From Candidatus Kurthia intestinigallinarum (lineage in GTDB: Bacteria > Bacillota > Bacilli > Bacillales_A > Planococcaceae), in NCBI RefSeq assembly GCF_003991225.1, contig NZ_JTFC01000031.1:1-64000 (forward strand): DNA of 64,000 bases. The letters run 5' to 3'. Below, one piece after another: positions 27,022-34,980 of this stretch. Every line of letters starts with the position of its first letter. The first letter of the stretch is position 1. The notes beneath the pieces are model-generated. The model was not told where the DNA came from. It saw only the letters and a program-made list of their open reading frames with translations, and ran no database searches. Made by a program: the position numbers and the translations under genes.

Positions 27022-27531
27022 TTATGCTTCTGCAGATGCGTCAAATGAGCGTTTTGCAAGCTCATCATCTAGCATGATAACCGCATTTGAATCTTTGCGG
27101 ATACGTTCTAATTTCGCGATCAAGTTGTCGAATGTTGCTTCTTCTTCTACTTGTTCGTCGATAAACCATTTTAAGAATGCCATTGTCGCATGCTCGCGCT
27201 CGTCTAAGGCAATATCTGATAGTTCATAAATACGTTTTGTTACTTCTTTTTCATGTTTTAATGCTGTTTTAAATGTATCAAGTAATGATGTAAAATCATT
27301 TTTCACTTCTGGGAATGGTTGGATTGTTACGCGGTAGCCCATATCGCTTAAGAAGTTATAAAACTTCATTGCGTGGAAGCGCTCTTCTTCTGCTTGGATT
27401 AAGTAGAAGTTTGCAAAACCGTCGTAGTTTTCATCTGTGCAATATGCGGCCATTGCAAGGTACGCATGTGCTGAATAAAATTCAAAATTTAATTGGTCAT
27501 TTAATGCTTGATGTAATTTTTCTGATAACAT
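27022..27531 (-). CDS. ftnA: Ferritin
   Basis: A 169-residue non-haem ferritin that stores iron as a 24-subunit shell. Ferroxidase ligands are in place: Glu in NFEFYSAHAY, the E-E-x-H group in QAEEERFHAMKF, Glu in LKHEKEVTKR and the Glu/Gln of FIDEQVEEE. Length is normal. It is transcribed alone. No clear Fur or PerR box was seen in front of it. Together with the siderophore operon and Dps it shows well-developed iron handling. Confidence 0.95.
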   Translation of the reverse strand: MLSEKLHQALNDQLNFEFYSAHAYLAMAAYCTDENYDGFANFYLIQAEEERFHAMKFYNFLSDMGYRVTIQPFPEVKNDFTSLLDTFKTALKHEKEVTKRIYELSDIALDEREHATMAFLKWFIDEQVEEEATFDNLIAKLERIRKDSNAVIMLDDELAKRSFDASAEA

Positions 27532-27670
27532 TGAAATACCTCCTCTTCTATGTCTCTGTTCCCATTATACCCCATTTATTTGAAATCATGCAGGTTTTCA
27601 AATAAATAGATTTTTCATGTTCTAGCTTCTGCTATACTAAAAGTACATGGTGAAATTAAAGGAGATTTTT

Positions 27671-28447
27671 ATGATTACGTTAGCAATACACACCGCCAAT
27701 CATTGGCCAGATAGTGTGTGCCATATTAGCTTAGCAAAAATCCAGCAAGGCCAAATAATCGATACACTCGACACGTATATTTACGCCGAAGAATTCGATC
27801 CTTTTTTCACGAGCCTGCATGGTATTCGCGCAGAGGATGTTAAACAAGCGCCGACATTTAAAACATTTGAACCTATTTTAACACAGTGGCTGACAAATGA
27901 GACAGTAGTCGCCTACTATGCACCTTACGAGGAGCAAGTGCTACGTGACGTGTATGCCGCACAGGGCAAGCTCGTACCAAATGTGAACTTTTTAAGCTTA
28001 TTGCAACGTGCGAAAACCGAGTGGCCACATATTACCCCTTCACTGCCGCATATCGTGCTCCAAGTAGCACCAACACTCGCGCCAACAGAGGGAGAAATGC
28101 TTGCAACGATTCTTTGTGCGATGCAGTGGACTGCGACAGATCTAGTGCTGACTGCACCGAGCGCAGTAAGCTCAGTACAGTTGCTTGCAGGAGAAACGAT
28201 TGTTTTCACAGGCGGCTTAGAAGGTATGACGCGTTCAACTGCCGCACGCTTGATTCGACAACAAGGGGCAATGTTTAGCAATACGATAACAAAGCATACG
28301 ACGCTACTCGTTATTAGCGCGAGCAGCCTTGAACGACATGAGCGCACCGGTCAAGAAAGCACAAAATGGCGACGTGCTAAGCAATTAATCGCACAGGGAC
28401 AAACACTTCGTATTATTACAGAACAACAATTTAAAGATTTTCTATAA
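27671..28447 (+). CDS. Exonuclease-fold / BRCT protein with degenerate catalytic residues
   Basis: A 258-residue protein. Residues ~1-165 look like a DEDD exonuclease domain (DNA polymerase III epsilon type: IDTLDTYIYAEEFDPFFTSL, HGIRAEDVKQAPTF), but the first motif is LAIHTAN, not xDxET, and the second is VAYYAPYEEQVL, not HNAxFD, so nuclease activity is doubtful. Residues ~175-258 are a BRCT domain (GETIVFTGGLEGMTRSTAARLIRQ). Such proteins may act as DNA-end or DNA-damage adaptors. Start ATG 27671 after AAAGGAGA; transcribed alone. Confidence 0.8.
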   Translation: MITLAIHTANHWPDSVCHISLAKIQQGQIIDTLDTYIYAEEFDPFFTSLHGIRAEDVKQAPTFKTFEPILTQWLTNETVVAYYAPYEEQVLRDVYAAQGKLVPNVNFLSLLQRAKTEWPHITPSLPHIVLQVAPTLAPTEGEMLATILCAMQWTATDLVLTAPSAVSSVQLLAGETIVFTGGLEGMTRSTAARLIRQQGAMFSNTITKHTTLLVISASSLERHERTGQESTKWRRAKQLIAQGQTLRIITEQQFKDFL

Positions 28448-28450
28448 AAT

Positions 28451-28587
28451 AAAGAGGCTGGGACAAAACACGTCATGTTCCTTTTTTAGCGTTCGCAACG
28501 AAAAACCGGAACCGCACTATAGCGCGATTCCGGTTTTTCTTATGCTCATAGGAACGGTTGTTTTTATACATATGTCCCAGCCTCTTT
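28451..28587 (+). repeat. Nested palindromic intergenic element, copy C (best preserved)
   Basis: A 137-bp element with perfect 15-bp outer arms (AAAGAGGCTGGGACA at 28451-28465; TGTCCCAGCCTCTTT at 28573-28587) enclosing the inner hairpin AAAAACCGGAACCGC...GCGATTCCGGTTTTT. It lies between convergent genes and can terminate both. Confidence 0.9.
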
Positions 28588-28601
28588 ATGATGCGCATCG
28601 G

Positions 28602-29123
28602 TTACTTATATAAATCTTCCGGCAAATCATACGTTTCGATTAACTCATTTGTAGCGGCATCATAAATATTCATGACCGCATCAAAATCCTCTTGCGAATG
28701 CCCATCATATACTTGGTAATACATAAGCGATGAGGCCAAAGCTAATAATGCGGTCTCTAGCCCTTCATCATATTGTGAAAAATCAACCTTCACATCGACA
28801 ATCGTATGCGAACGATTCACTAAAATCTCGGTAAAGGCGGGATATTGCAGTTGAATCGATGTTAAGCTTTGCTGTACTTGCGATTCAATTGCCGCCATTG
28901 CTTCTCGGTAATTTGCGTGTGACAGTTTATATGTAACATGGGTATCCGTTGTCTCGATGTCTGTTGCTAGTGCCTCATCTACTGTCCCCATATAATCAGG
29001 CTCCATTAAAATTGTGACACCTGTTAAGCCTTTATGCACTTCGACGGGCTCAGTGACCTTATTTGTCGTACAGCCTGACAACATCACTGCCAACGCAGTC
29101 GTTGCTACTATCCATTTTTTCAT
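28602..29123 (-). CDS. Predicted lipoprotein, 173 residues
   Basis: N-terminal signal peptide with lipobox: MKKWIVATTALAVMLSGC, cleaved before the Cys at about residue 18. The mature part has no family I recognise; it contains KGLTGVTILMEPDYMGTVDE and a C-terminal ENDLIETYDLPEDL-like end (actual TNELIETYDLPEDLYK). It is probably anchored on the outer face of the membrane. Transcribed alone; terminated by repeat copy C. Confidence 0.75.
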   Translation of the reverse strand: MKKWIVATTALAVMLSGCTTNKVTEPVEVHKGLTGVTILMEPDYMGTVDEALATDIETTDTHVTYKLSHANYREAMAAIESQVQQSLTSIQLQYPAFTEILVNRSHTIVDVKVDFSQYDEGLETALLALASSLMYYQVYDGHSQEDFDAVMNIYDAATNELIETYDLPEDLYK

Positions 29124-29240
29124 GCAAACACTCCTTATATCTCTTTAAGTATAAGAGAAAGTTGTGAGTAATTGCATCTAAAAACAATGTACAAAAAAAG
29201 TGGATGGCACGATATGCGCTACCCCCTCTTACACTAAAGC

Positions 29241-29405
29241 CTAGTAAGCTCCCCAGCCCGCATCCGCTTCGATTACTTGACCTGTCACAAAACTTGCTTC
29301 ATCAGAAGCTAAAAATAATGCAAGTTGTGCAATTTCTTCTGGCTCCCCAACACGTGGCATTGTACCTTGTCCTGTTTGTTGACGAACCATACCTGCTTGC
29401 GAAAT
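29241..29405 (-). pseudogene. 3' fragment of an SDR gene
   Basis: The minus-strand frame ending at 29241 encodes only the last ~50 residues of a short-chain dehydrogenase: [20 protein letters not shown], then [14 protein letters not shown] and EADAGWGAY. The cofactor site and active site are missing; the homology stops near 29405, exactly where a TetR fragment on the other strand begins. Confidence 0.75.
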
Positions 29406-29639
29406 TATGATGCGAACGCACATCTTCAAAAGTGCATTTATGATAAACTGCATGAACTATTTTACACCGATTTATTCTATCGGAAAGATACCAATCAAAC
29501 GATTGCCCTTGCGTTATTTGCTGGCTATCAAGCCGGTGCGATTTTAGGCATGGCTCGTACATGGATTTTTAATGATTTTAAAGACGATGTAGCACATCTC
29601 AATACACAGCTCAAAAAAATCATGCTCTTAAATACGTAA
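29406..29639 (+). pseudogene. 3' fragment of a TetR-family regulator gene
   Basis: The plus-strand frame ending at 29639 encodes about 65 residues that look like the C-terminal half of a TetR protein ([36 protein letters not shown]) with no DNA-binding domain and no start signal. It abuts the SDR fragment, pointing away from it. Confidence 0.65.
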
Positions 29640-29685
29640 AAACCGACCTCTTTACATTGCACATCTTGTAAAGTAGCCAGTTTTT

Positions 29686-30267
29686 TTAATTTCGATTCGC
29701 AGTCGCTATTTCTACATAGAAGGAAGCTATTTTATCAGGTGTTTCACGCGTTTCGCATGCTAGCCATTCAACTAAACAGGAGACAAGTGAAGTTGCAGCC
29801 ATTGTCGCCAAATAATTATTTGGAATATTTTCACGCAAAGAAATCCACGGATGTGGGCATTCTCCATAAATAAACCATTGTTTAATTAAATGACTCAACT
29901 TATTACTAAATGAAATACTACTTGGATTCAACAACAACGTTTGAAATACCGTCATGTGCTGTTCAATATATGTAAAAAGGTTACCCGTATATTGCAAAAG
30001 CTCATATCGCTTTGGTGATTCGAGTGAAAATTCAATTTTTGTACGTAATACATATTGTTCTAAGTCCATTAAAATAGCGGATTGCACAGCCTCAAATAAC
30101 TCATCTTTATCCTTATAATGCAAATAAAAAGTGCCACGATTAATATCAGCTTTTTTTGCAATTTCTGCCACAGAAATTTTTGCAAAATCTTTCTCTTTTA
30201 ACAGCTCTAATAAAGCGTGCTGAATCACTGCTTTTGTCGAAGTGTGTAGGACTGCACTATTTTTCAT
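29686..30267 (-). CDS. TetR/AcrR family regulator
   Basis: A 193-residue regulator with an intact helix-turn-helix (KISVAEIAKKADINRGTFYL followed by HYKDKDELFEA) and a TetR_C_7-like C-terminal domain, similar to the DhaS/YxbF type. Transcribed alone; no obvious target gene adjoins it, since its neighbours are the tetR/SDR scar and a MarR gene. It starts after AAGGAGGGG. Its ligand is unknown. Confidence 0.88.
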   Translation of the reverse strand: MKNSAVLHTSTKAVIQHALLELLKEKDFAKISVAEIAKKADINRGTFYLHYKDKDELFEAVQSAILMDLEQYVLRTKIEFSLESPKRYELLQYTGNLFTYIEQHMTVFQTLLLNPSSISFSNKLSHLIKQWFIYGECPHPWISLRENIPNNYLATMAATSLVSCLVEWLACETRETPDKIASFYVEIATANRN

Positions 30268-30490
30268 CCTGCCCCTCCTTCTAAAATAATAAGTTCATAT
30301 CGTTACTATCGGATTTAAATCTTTATTTTTTACTATTTCTATTTAAATAAGCCTAGTTTTTTTTAAATTTATAAATTTCCTTAACTAACGTTACCTATTT
30401 CACACATTAAAAAAATTCTCTTATCTTTTTATTTTATTTTTTTATATCTATGTTAATAGACAAATGGTAAAAAATTACATTAAACTCCAT
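30268..30490. other. AT-rich intergenic DNA
   Basis: About 220 bp of AT-rich sequence upstream of the TetR gene. It presumably contains that gene's promoter, but no clear operator palindrome or gene can be read in it. Confidence 0.4.
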
Positions 30491-30493
30491 ATA

Positions 30494-30535
30494 AAAAAGC
30501 AGAAATTGCATATTACTGCGAATTTCTGCTTTTTA
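30494..30535 (-). terminator. Terminator of the MarR gene
   Basis: AAAAAGCAGAAATTCGCA...TGCAATTTCTGCTTTTTT on the minus strand is a long stem with T runs on both ends, so it could work in both directions. Confidence 0.88.
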
Positions 30536-30557
30536 TTTGGGCGATAATCAACTGCTT

Positions 30558-31001
30558 TTAAGCTTTTACGTGTAAGCTATTTTTCGCATGAAGCCCAACT
30601 AATTTTGCCATTTCAATGAATTGCTGTTGTTGTGTATCATCTAATACAGAGAAAATCTCAGCTACTTTTTTCTCGTGTTGCGGGAAAATATCATCCATAA
30701 ATGTTTGACCTTTTTCCGTAATCGAGGCAAATGTTACACGACGATCGCTCGGACAGGCAAGGCGCTGTGCAAAACCTTTTTTCTCTAATTTATCCACTAC
30801 ATATGTGATACTACCACTCGTAATCAAAATCTTCTCACCAATTTTTTGAATCGGTTGATCGCCCTTATGATATAAAAGCTCAAGTACCGCAAATTCCGTC
30901 ATATTTAAGCCGTATTTTTGCATATCCTTACGAAGCACTTCTTCAATTGATTGTGATGAATGTAGTAAGACTGTTAATGACTTTAACGCTACTTCTGACA
31001 T
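30558..31001 (-). CDS. MarR family regulator (MhqR-like)
   Basis: A 147-residue winged-helix MarR protein: MTEFAVLELLYHKGDQPIQK, GSITYVVDKLEKKGF and the wing ACPSDRRVTFASITEKG. The IQKIG...SGSITYVVDKLEKKG pattern is closest to MhqR/YkvE-type regulators that respond to quinones and electrophiles, but the assignment is by eye. A 20-bp palindrome directly upstream (31030-31049) suggests autoregulation. No other target lies in the window. Confidence 0.88.
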   Translation of the reverse strand: MSEVALKSLTVLLHSSQSIEEVLRKDMQKYGLNMTEFAVLELLYHKGDQPIQKIGEKILITSGSITYVVDKLEKKGFAQRLACPSDRRVTFASITEKGQTFMDDIFPQHEKKVAEIFSVLDDTQQQQFIEMAKLVGLHAKNSLHVKA

Positions 31002-31029
31002 TGTAAGTCCCCCTGTATCTTTGAAATAT

Positions 31030-31049
31030 ATATCTTAATTTAAAGATAT
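31030..31049. promoter_or_regulatory. Palindromic operator upstream of the marR gene
   Basis: ATATCTTAATTTAAAGATAT: the 7-bp arms ATATCTT and AAGATAT are perfect inverted repeats around AATTTA. Position (about 30 nt before the start codon) and length fit a MarR/MhqR operator. Confidence 0.65.
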
Positions 31050-31097
31050 TTTATCAAATTCACTACCAAAAGTCAATGTACTTGCCTCACAAATAAA

Positions 31098-31128
31098 AAA
31101 AGCCCACTTTCGCAAGGCTTCTTTCAGG
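31098..31128 (-). terminator. Terminator of cysH-sat-cysC
   Basis: On the minus strand AAGCCTTGC-GAAA-GTGGGCTT is followed by TTTTTAT; it lies right after the cysC stop. Confidence 0.75.
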
Positions 31129-31129
31129 A

Positions 31130-31714
31130 TTAAGCAATGTTTAATTTTGCTAATAATTGTTCAACGCATTCTTCAATTGAATAACGTTCTGTATCTAAGA
31201 TAATTTCCGCATTTTCTGGCTCTTCATAGGGTGCTGAGACACCTGTGAAGTTCGGAATTTCACCACGTTTTGCTTTTTCATATAAGCCTTTTGGATCTCG
31301 CTCTGAGCACGCTTCGACAGAGGCTTTTACATACGCTTCAATAAATTCGCCCTCTTCCACTAATTCACGGACGATTTGACGATCTGCACGGTAAGGTGAA
31401 ATAAACGCTGTTAAAACAATTTGACCGCTATCAACGAATAATTTTGCGACCTCTCCGATACGACGAATGTTTTCCTTACGGCTATCCTCATCAAAGCCAA
31501 GATCGTTGTTTAGGCCATGGCGAATATTATCTCCATCTAGTACATAGGCTTGTTTATTACGTTCAAATAATGCGCGGTTGAAAGCATTGGCCAAAGTTGA
31601 TTTACCAGATGCTGAAAGACCTGTAAACCAAACGATAACGCTTTTTTGACCAGATTGTTGTTCACGTTCTTGCTTTGTTACAGAGGCTTGATGCCAGACA
31701 ATATTTTCTACCAT
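31130..31714 (-). CDS. cysC: Adenylylsulfate (APS) kinase
   Basis: A 194-residue APS kinase, which makes PAPS from APS and ATP. Walker A is FTGLSASGKSTLANAF (about residue 35), followed by YVLDGDNIRHGLNNDLGF and the lid FISPYRADRQIVREL. Length is standard. Its ATG overlaps the sat stop codon (TAATG), so translation is probably coupled. In this locus it stands beside an APS-type reductase, so PAPS may serve sulfotransfer or nucleotide balance more than reduction. Confidence 0.95.
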   Translation of the reverse strand: MVENIVWHQASVTKQEREQQSGQKSVIVWFTGLSASGKSTLANAFNRALFERNKQAYVLDGDNIRHGLNNDLGFDEDSRKENIRRIGEVAKLFVDSGQIVLTAFISPYRADRQIVRELVEEGEFIEAYVKASVEACSERDPKGLYEKAKRGEIPNFTGVSAPYEEPENAEIILDTERYSIEECVEQLLAKLNIA

Positions 31715-32856
31715 TATGCATTCACCTCTACTTGTTTCATACCTTTGATTAAAATTTCAACAACCTCTTTACGGCTGAATTCTTTTGGCGGTACTTGACC
31801 TGAACGTAGCATTTCACGCACTTTTGTACCTGAAAGAATAATATGGTCCTCCTTACCGTGTGGGCATGTTTTTGTTGTCGCCATACCGCTACAAGCGTTG
31901 CAGTAGAAGCTATGCTCAAATTTAAGTGGTTGAATTCCTAATTCTTCTGGTGAGAATTCATTGAAGATTTCTTGTGCATCGTATGTGCCGTAGTAATCAC
32001 CAACACCTGCATGATCTCGTCCAACGATAAAATGTGTACAGCCATAGTTTTTACGTACTAATGCATGGAAAATTGCTTCACGTGGTCCTGCATAGCGCAT
32101 GGCTGCCGGGAAAATTCCTAAGTGCACGCGATTTTCAGGGTAGTAATTTTTCAATAATACTTCATAGCTTTCCATACGCACATCCGCTGGAATATCATCT
32201 GATTTTGTTTTCCCTACTAATGGGTTTAAGAATAATCCATCAATTGTTTCAAGTGCCGCCTTTTGAATGTATTCATGCGCACGGTGAACAGGGTTACGTG
32301 TTTGGAAGCCTACAACTGTTGACCAGCCTTTTGCTGCAAATGCCGCACGTGTTTCTTCTGGTGTAAATGTATAGGCCTCAAATTCTGGTTCTTGGTGTTT
32401 AATTAATACAATCTCACCACCAACATATGTATCCGGACGATTTAGCATTTGTTTAACACCTGGGTGTGCTTCATCGTCTGTACGGTAAACATTCACTGCT
32501 TCTTTTTGTTTATCTGGTGTATAAATAGATGAAATCGTAATCGTACCGTATACATCACCGTCACGTACTAATTTTGCTTCATCACCAATTGTTAAGTCTT
32601 TTAATTCCGCTTCTGCTACAGGTAATGCGATTGGAATCGACCAAACCGTACCATCTGCTAAACGCATCTTTTCAACAACACTTGTATAATCTTCTTCATT
32701 AAAGAAGCCAGTAATTGGGCTATAGCCACCAATACCGATTAACTCTAAATCACTTTGTGCGATTTCATCGATTGTAATGACCTTTGTTAAAGCCGATGTA
32801 TCATATTGTGGGTTGAAGCGGTTCACCAATGTGCCGCCATGTGCTGAAATTGTCAT
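31714..32856 (-). CDS. sat: Sulfate adenylyltransferase (ATP sulfurylase)
   Basis: A 380-residue homo-oligomeric ATP sulfurylase, which activates sulfate to APS. Active-site motifs are [15 protein letters not shown] (QxRN...HxxH), [20 protein letters not shown] and [13 protein letters not shown]. Length is normal for the Bacillus enzyme. It lies between cysH and cysC, ribosome site AGGGAGAG. Confidence 0.96.
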   Translation of the reverse strand: MTISAHGGTLVNRFNPQYDTSALTKVITIDEIAQSDLELIGIGGYSPITGFFNEEDYTSVVEKMRLADGTVWSIPIALPVAEAELKDLTIGDEAKLVRDGDVYGTITISSIYTPDKQKEAVNVYRTDDEAHPGVKQMLNRPDTYVGGEIVLIKHQEPEFEAYTFTPEETRAAFAAKGWSTVVGFQTRNPVHRAHEYIQKAALETIDGLFLNPLVGKTKSDDIPADVRMESYEVLLKNYYPENRVHLGIFPAAMRYAGPREAIFHALVRKNYGCTHFIVGRDHAGVGDYYGTYDAQEIFNEFSPEELGIQPLKFEHSFYCNACSGMATTKTCPHGKEDHIILSGTKVREMLRSGQVPPKEFSRKEVVEILIKGMKQVEVNA

Positions 32857-32892
32857 GTTTTTTTCTCTCCCTATTTCTGAATTATCAAATAA

Positions 32893-33597
32893 TTAACCGT
32901 GCAAGCCACACTCTGTTTTTCCTTGTCCTTGCCATCTACCGGCACGTAAATCCTCTGCAGTCCAAGCTGGTTTTGTACATTTCTCACAGCCAATACTTGG
33001 GTATCCTTGATCATGTAGGACATTGTACGGAAGATCATATTTTGACACATAGCGCCAAACATCCTTCCACGTCCAGTGAATTAGTGGGCATACTTTAATC
33101 GATTCGAATTTTTTATCTTCATTAATGAAGTTTGTTTTCGCACGCGCACCGCCTTGCTCACGTCGCAGGCCTGAAATCCATGCTGTAGAAGCCGATAATA
33201 CTTCATGCAATGAATCGAGCTTACGCAGCTGGCAGCACTGATTCGGGTCAGTCTCCCATAAGTTTTCACCATACTCTTCCGCTTGTTGTTCAAGCGTTAG
33301 CTTCGGTTGCTTCATGTCAATTTGCAGTGCTGGATATTTCTCTTTTACTTTATTAATTGTGTCATACGTTTCTTTAAAATGAACATTCGTATCTAAAAAG
33401 ACGATTTTTGCATCGGGTTTGACCTTCGAAATTAAATCGATCAGTACAATCCCCTCGATACCGAAACTGCAGCCATAGACGATATCATCACCATATTCGT
33501 CGTATGCCCATTTCAACGTATTTAATGCGCCCTTGTACACCTCATCGACTTCAAAATCAGGCAGTGTCGCATCTTGAATTGTATTAAACGTTAACAT
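32893..33597 (-). CDS. cysH: Adenylylsulfate (APS) reductase, [4Fe-4S] type
   Basis: A 234-residue reductase of the CysH family that reduces APS (or PAPS) to sulfite using thioredoxin. It has a P-loop-like SFGIEGIVL, the cluster cysteines [10 protein letters not shown] and [10 protein letters not shown], and the C-terminal catalytic ECGLHG. The CC...CxxC set marks an iron-sulfur enzyme active on APS, as in B. subtilis. The start at 33597 gives eight bases to AGAGG; a GTG three codons earlier overlaps that site. First gene of the operon, behind a ~120-nt leader with an attenuator-like hairpin. Confidence 0.95.
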   Translation of the reverse strand: MLTFNTIQDATLPDFEVDEVYKGALNTLKWAYDEYGDDIVYGCSFGIEGIVLIDLISKVKPDAKIVFLDTNVHFKETYDTINKVKEKYPALQIDMKQPKLTLEQQAEEYGENLWETDPNQCCQLRKLDSLHEVLSASTAWISGLRREQGGARAKTNFINEDKKFESIKVCPLIHWTWKDVWRYVSKYDLPYNVLHDQGYPSIGCEKCTKPAWTAEDLRAGRWQGQGKTECGLHG

Positions 33598-33617
33598 ATC
33601 GTTCACCTCTATTTAAT

Positions 33618-33687
33618 AAAAAAAGACACCGCATCGCCGCATAAATGTATTATGGACGTTGGCAGTGCCTCCAGTTGTCTGGTCAGC
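33618..33687 (-). promoter_or_regulatory. cysH leader: conserved mini-hairpin plus intrinsic terminator (attenuator candidate)
   Basis: On the minus strand, motif 33687-33667 contains the hairpin CCAG-ACAA-CTGG (33671-33682) immediately followed by AGGC. GGCACTGC (33662-33669) can pair with GCGGTGTC (33625-33632) and is followed by seven T (33618-33624), i.e. a terminator in the 5' UTR. The divergent sbp leader has the same arrangement at 33837-33919. Confidence 0.65.
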
Positions 33688-33722
33688 GTATCTATTCGGT
33701 TCATCATGATGAATTGTTTCAA

Positions 33723-33752
33723 AGTATAAACCATTCATTTCCGAGTTGTCAA
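33723..33752 (-). promoter_or_regulatory. cysH promoter
   Basis: On the minus strand TTGACA (33747-33752), 18-nt spacer and TATACT (33723-33728). The spacer contains TCGGAAAT, also present between the boxes of the divergent sbp promoter, so it may be a shared operator. Confidence 0.65.
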
Positions 33753-33785
33753 CTTGTATTTAAGAAAAAAGTTTTTAATTCATAG

Positions 33786-33814
33786 TTGACTTATCGGAAA
33801 TAAACTCTTAAAGT
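33786..33814 (+). promoter_or_regulatory. sbp-cysTWA promoter
   Basis: TTGACT (33786-33791), 17-nt spacer containing TCGGAAAT, and TAAAGT (33809-33814). A second possible -10, TATAGT at 33814-33819, would need a 22-nt spacer and is less likely. Confidence 0.55.
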
Positions 33815-33836
33815 ATAGTAAAGCATTTGTACATGA

Positions 33837-33919
33837 GCTGATCAGACGACTGAAGGCTACAAAGGCGCAAACGACGTATTTCTACGTCCTACTGCGTCTT
33901 TGTAGCCTTTTGTCTTTTA
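33837..33919 (+). promoter_or_regulatory. sbp leader: conserved mini-hairpin plus strong intrinsic terminator (attenuator candidate)
   Basis: TCAG-ACGA-CTGA (33842-33853) is followed directly by AGGC, as in the cysH leader. AAGGCTACAAAG (33853-33864) pairs perfectly with CTTTGTAGCCTT (33898-33909), with an inner GACGTA/TACGTC stem, and TTTTGTCTTTT follows. The terminator lies before the sbp ribosome site, so transcription of the sulfate transporter must read through it. Confidence 0.7.
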
Positions 33920-33944
33920 TACATATTTAGAGGATGTGAATGAG

Positions 33945-34967
33945 ATGAAAAAACGTGCCGTTACCGTAGCAGCGCTTTCGTTATCACTATTACTCAGTGG
34001 ATGTTCATCGAGCGATAGTAAAGGAAACGCTGAAACGGTCAACCTATTAAATGTTTCCTATGACCCGACACGTGAGCTTTACGAAGATATTAATACGGCG
34101 TTTGCAAAAGAATGGAAACAAGAAACAGGACAAAATGTGAAAATCCAACAATCCCATGGTGGTTCTGGCAAACAAGGACGAGCCGTTATCGATGGCTTAC
34201 CTGCGGATGTCGTCACACTCGCACTCGCCTATGATATTGATGAAGTTGCCAAAAATCGTCATTTAATCGATAAGGGCTGGGCCGATGAATACGCCGATCA
34301 TTCTTCGCCTTATACATCAACAATCGTTTTTCTCGTACGCAAAGGCAACCCGAAAAACATTCAAGACTGGGATGATTTAGTGAAATCGGATGTCTCTGTT
34401 ATTACACCAAATCCAAAAACTTCAGGAGGCGCGCGCTGGAATTACTTAGCAGCATGGGGATATGCAGCGAAGAAATACGATAATGATAAACTGAAAATTG
34501 AGAATTTTATGAAACAATTATATGGCAATGTACAGGTGCTTGATTCAGGTGCACGTGCCTCGACGACAACCTTTACGGAACGTGGCATTGGTGATGTATT
34601 AATTTCATGGGAAAACGAAGCGTACCTATCATTAGATGAGCTTGGTCATGATAACTATGAAATCGTTACACCGTCAATGAGTATTTTAGCGGAACCTCCT
34701 GTTGCGGTTGTCGACAAAAACGCCAAACATAAAGGGACTGAAAAAGTTGCAGAGGCGTATTTAGACTTCCTTTATACAAAAGAAGGTCAAAAAATCGCAG
34801 CGGAAAACTATTATCGTCCGCGCGATAAAGAAATTTTAAAAGACTATCAGAAGCAATTTCCTAAAATCGATATGCTAACAATTCGTGACTTCGGTGACTG
34901 GAACAAGGCGCAGGCCGAGCATTTTAGCGACGGTGGCACATTCGATAAAATTTATACGACGAATTAA
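33945..34967 (+). CDS. sbp: Sulfate ABC transporter, substrate-binding lipoprotein
   Basis: A 340-residue periplasmic-type binding protein anchored as lipoprotein ([18 protein letters not shown]). The sulfate-binding family motifs are [40 protein letters not shown] and [20 protein letters not shown]. It captures sulfate or thiosulfate for CysTWA. The start at 33945 is ten bases after AGAGGA. First gene of the four-gene sulfate import operon, behind an attenuator-like leader. Confidence 0.95.
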   Translation: MKKRAVTVAALSLSLLLSGCSSSDSKGNAETVNLLNVSYDPTRELYEDINTAFAKEWKQETGQNVKIQQSHGGSGKQGRAVIDGLPADVVTLALAYDIDEVAKNRHLIDKGWADEYADHSSPYTSTIVFLVRKGNPKNIQDWDDLVKSDVSVITPNPKTSGGARWNYLAAWGYAAKKYDNDKLKIENFMKQLYGNVQVLDSGARASTTTFTERGIGDVLISWENEAYLSLDELGHDNYEIVTPSMSILAEPPVAVVDKNAKHKGTEKVAEAYLDFLYTKEGQKIAAENYYRPRDKEILKDYQKQFPKIDMLTIRDFGDWNKAQAEHFSDGGTFDKIYTTN

Positions 34968-34980
34968 GAGGTGACTTTAC

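Noticed and set aside
33607..33720. SAM (S-box) riboswitch before cysH
   Set aside because: The leader is too short and lacks the S-box core (GAGGG, GAAACCCGGCAACC-like segments). Only a small hairpin and a terminator are visible.
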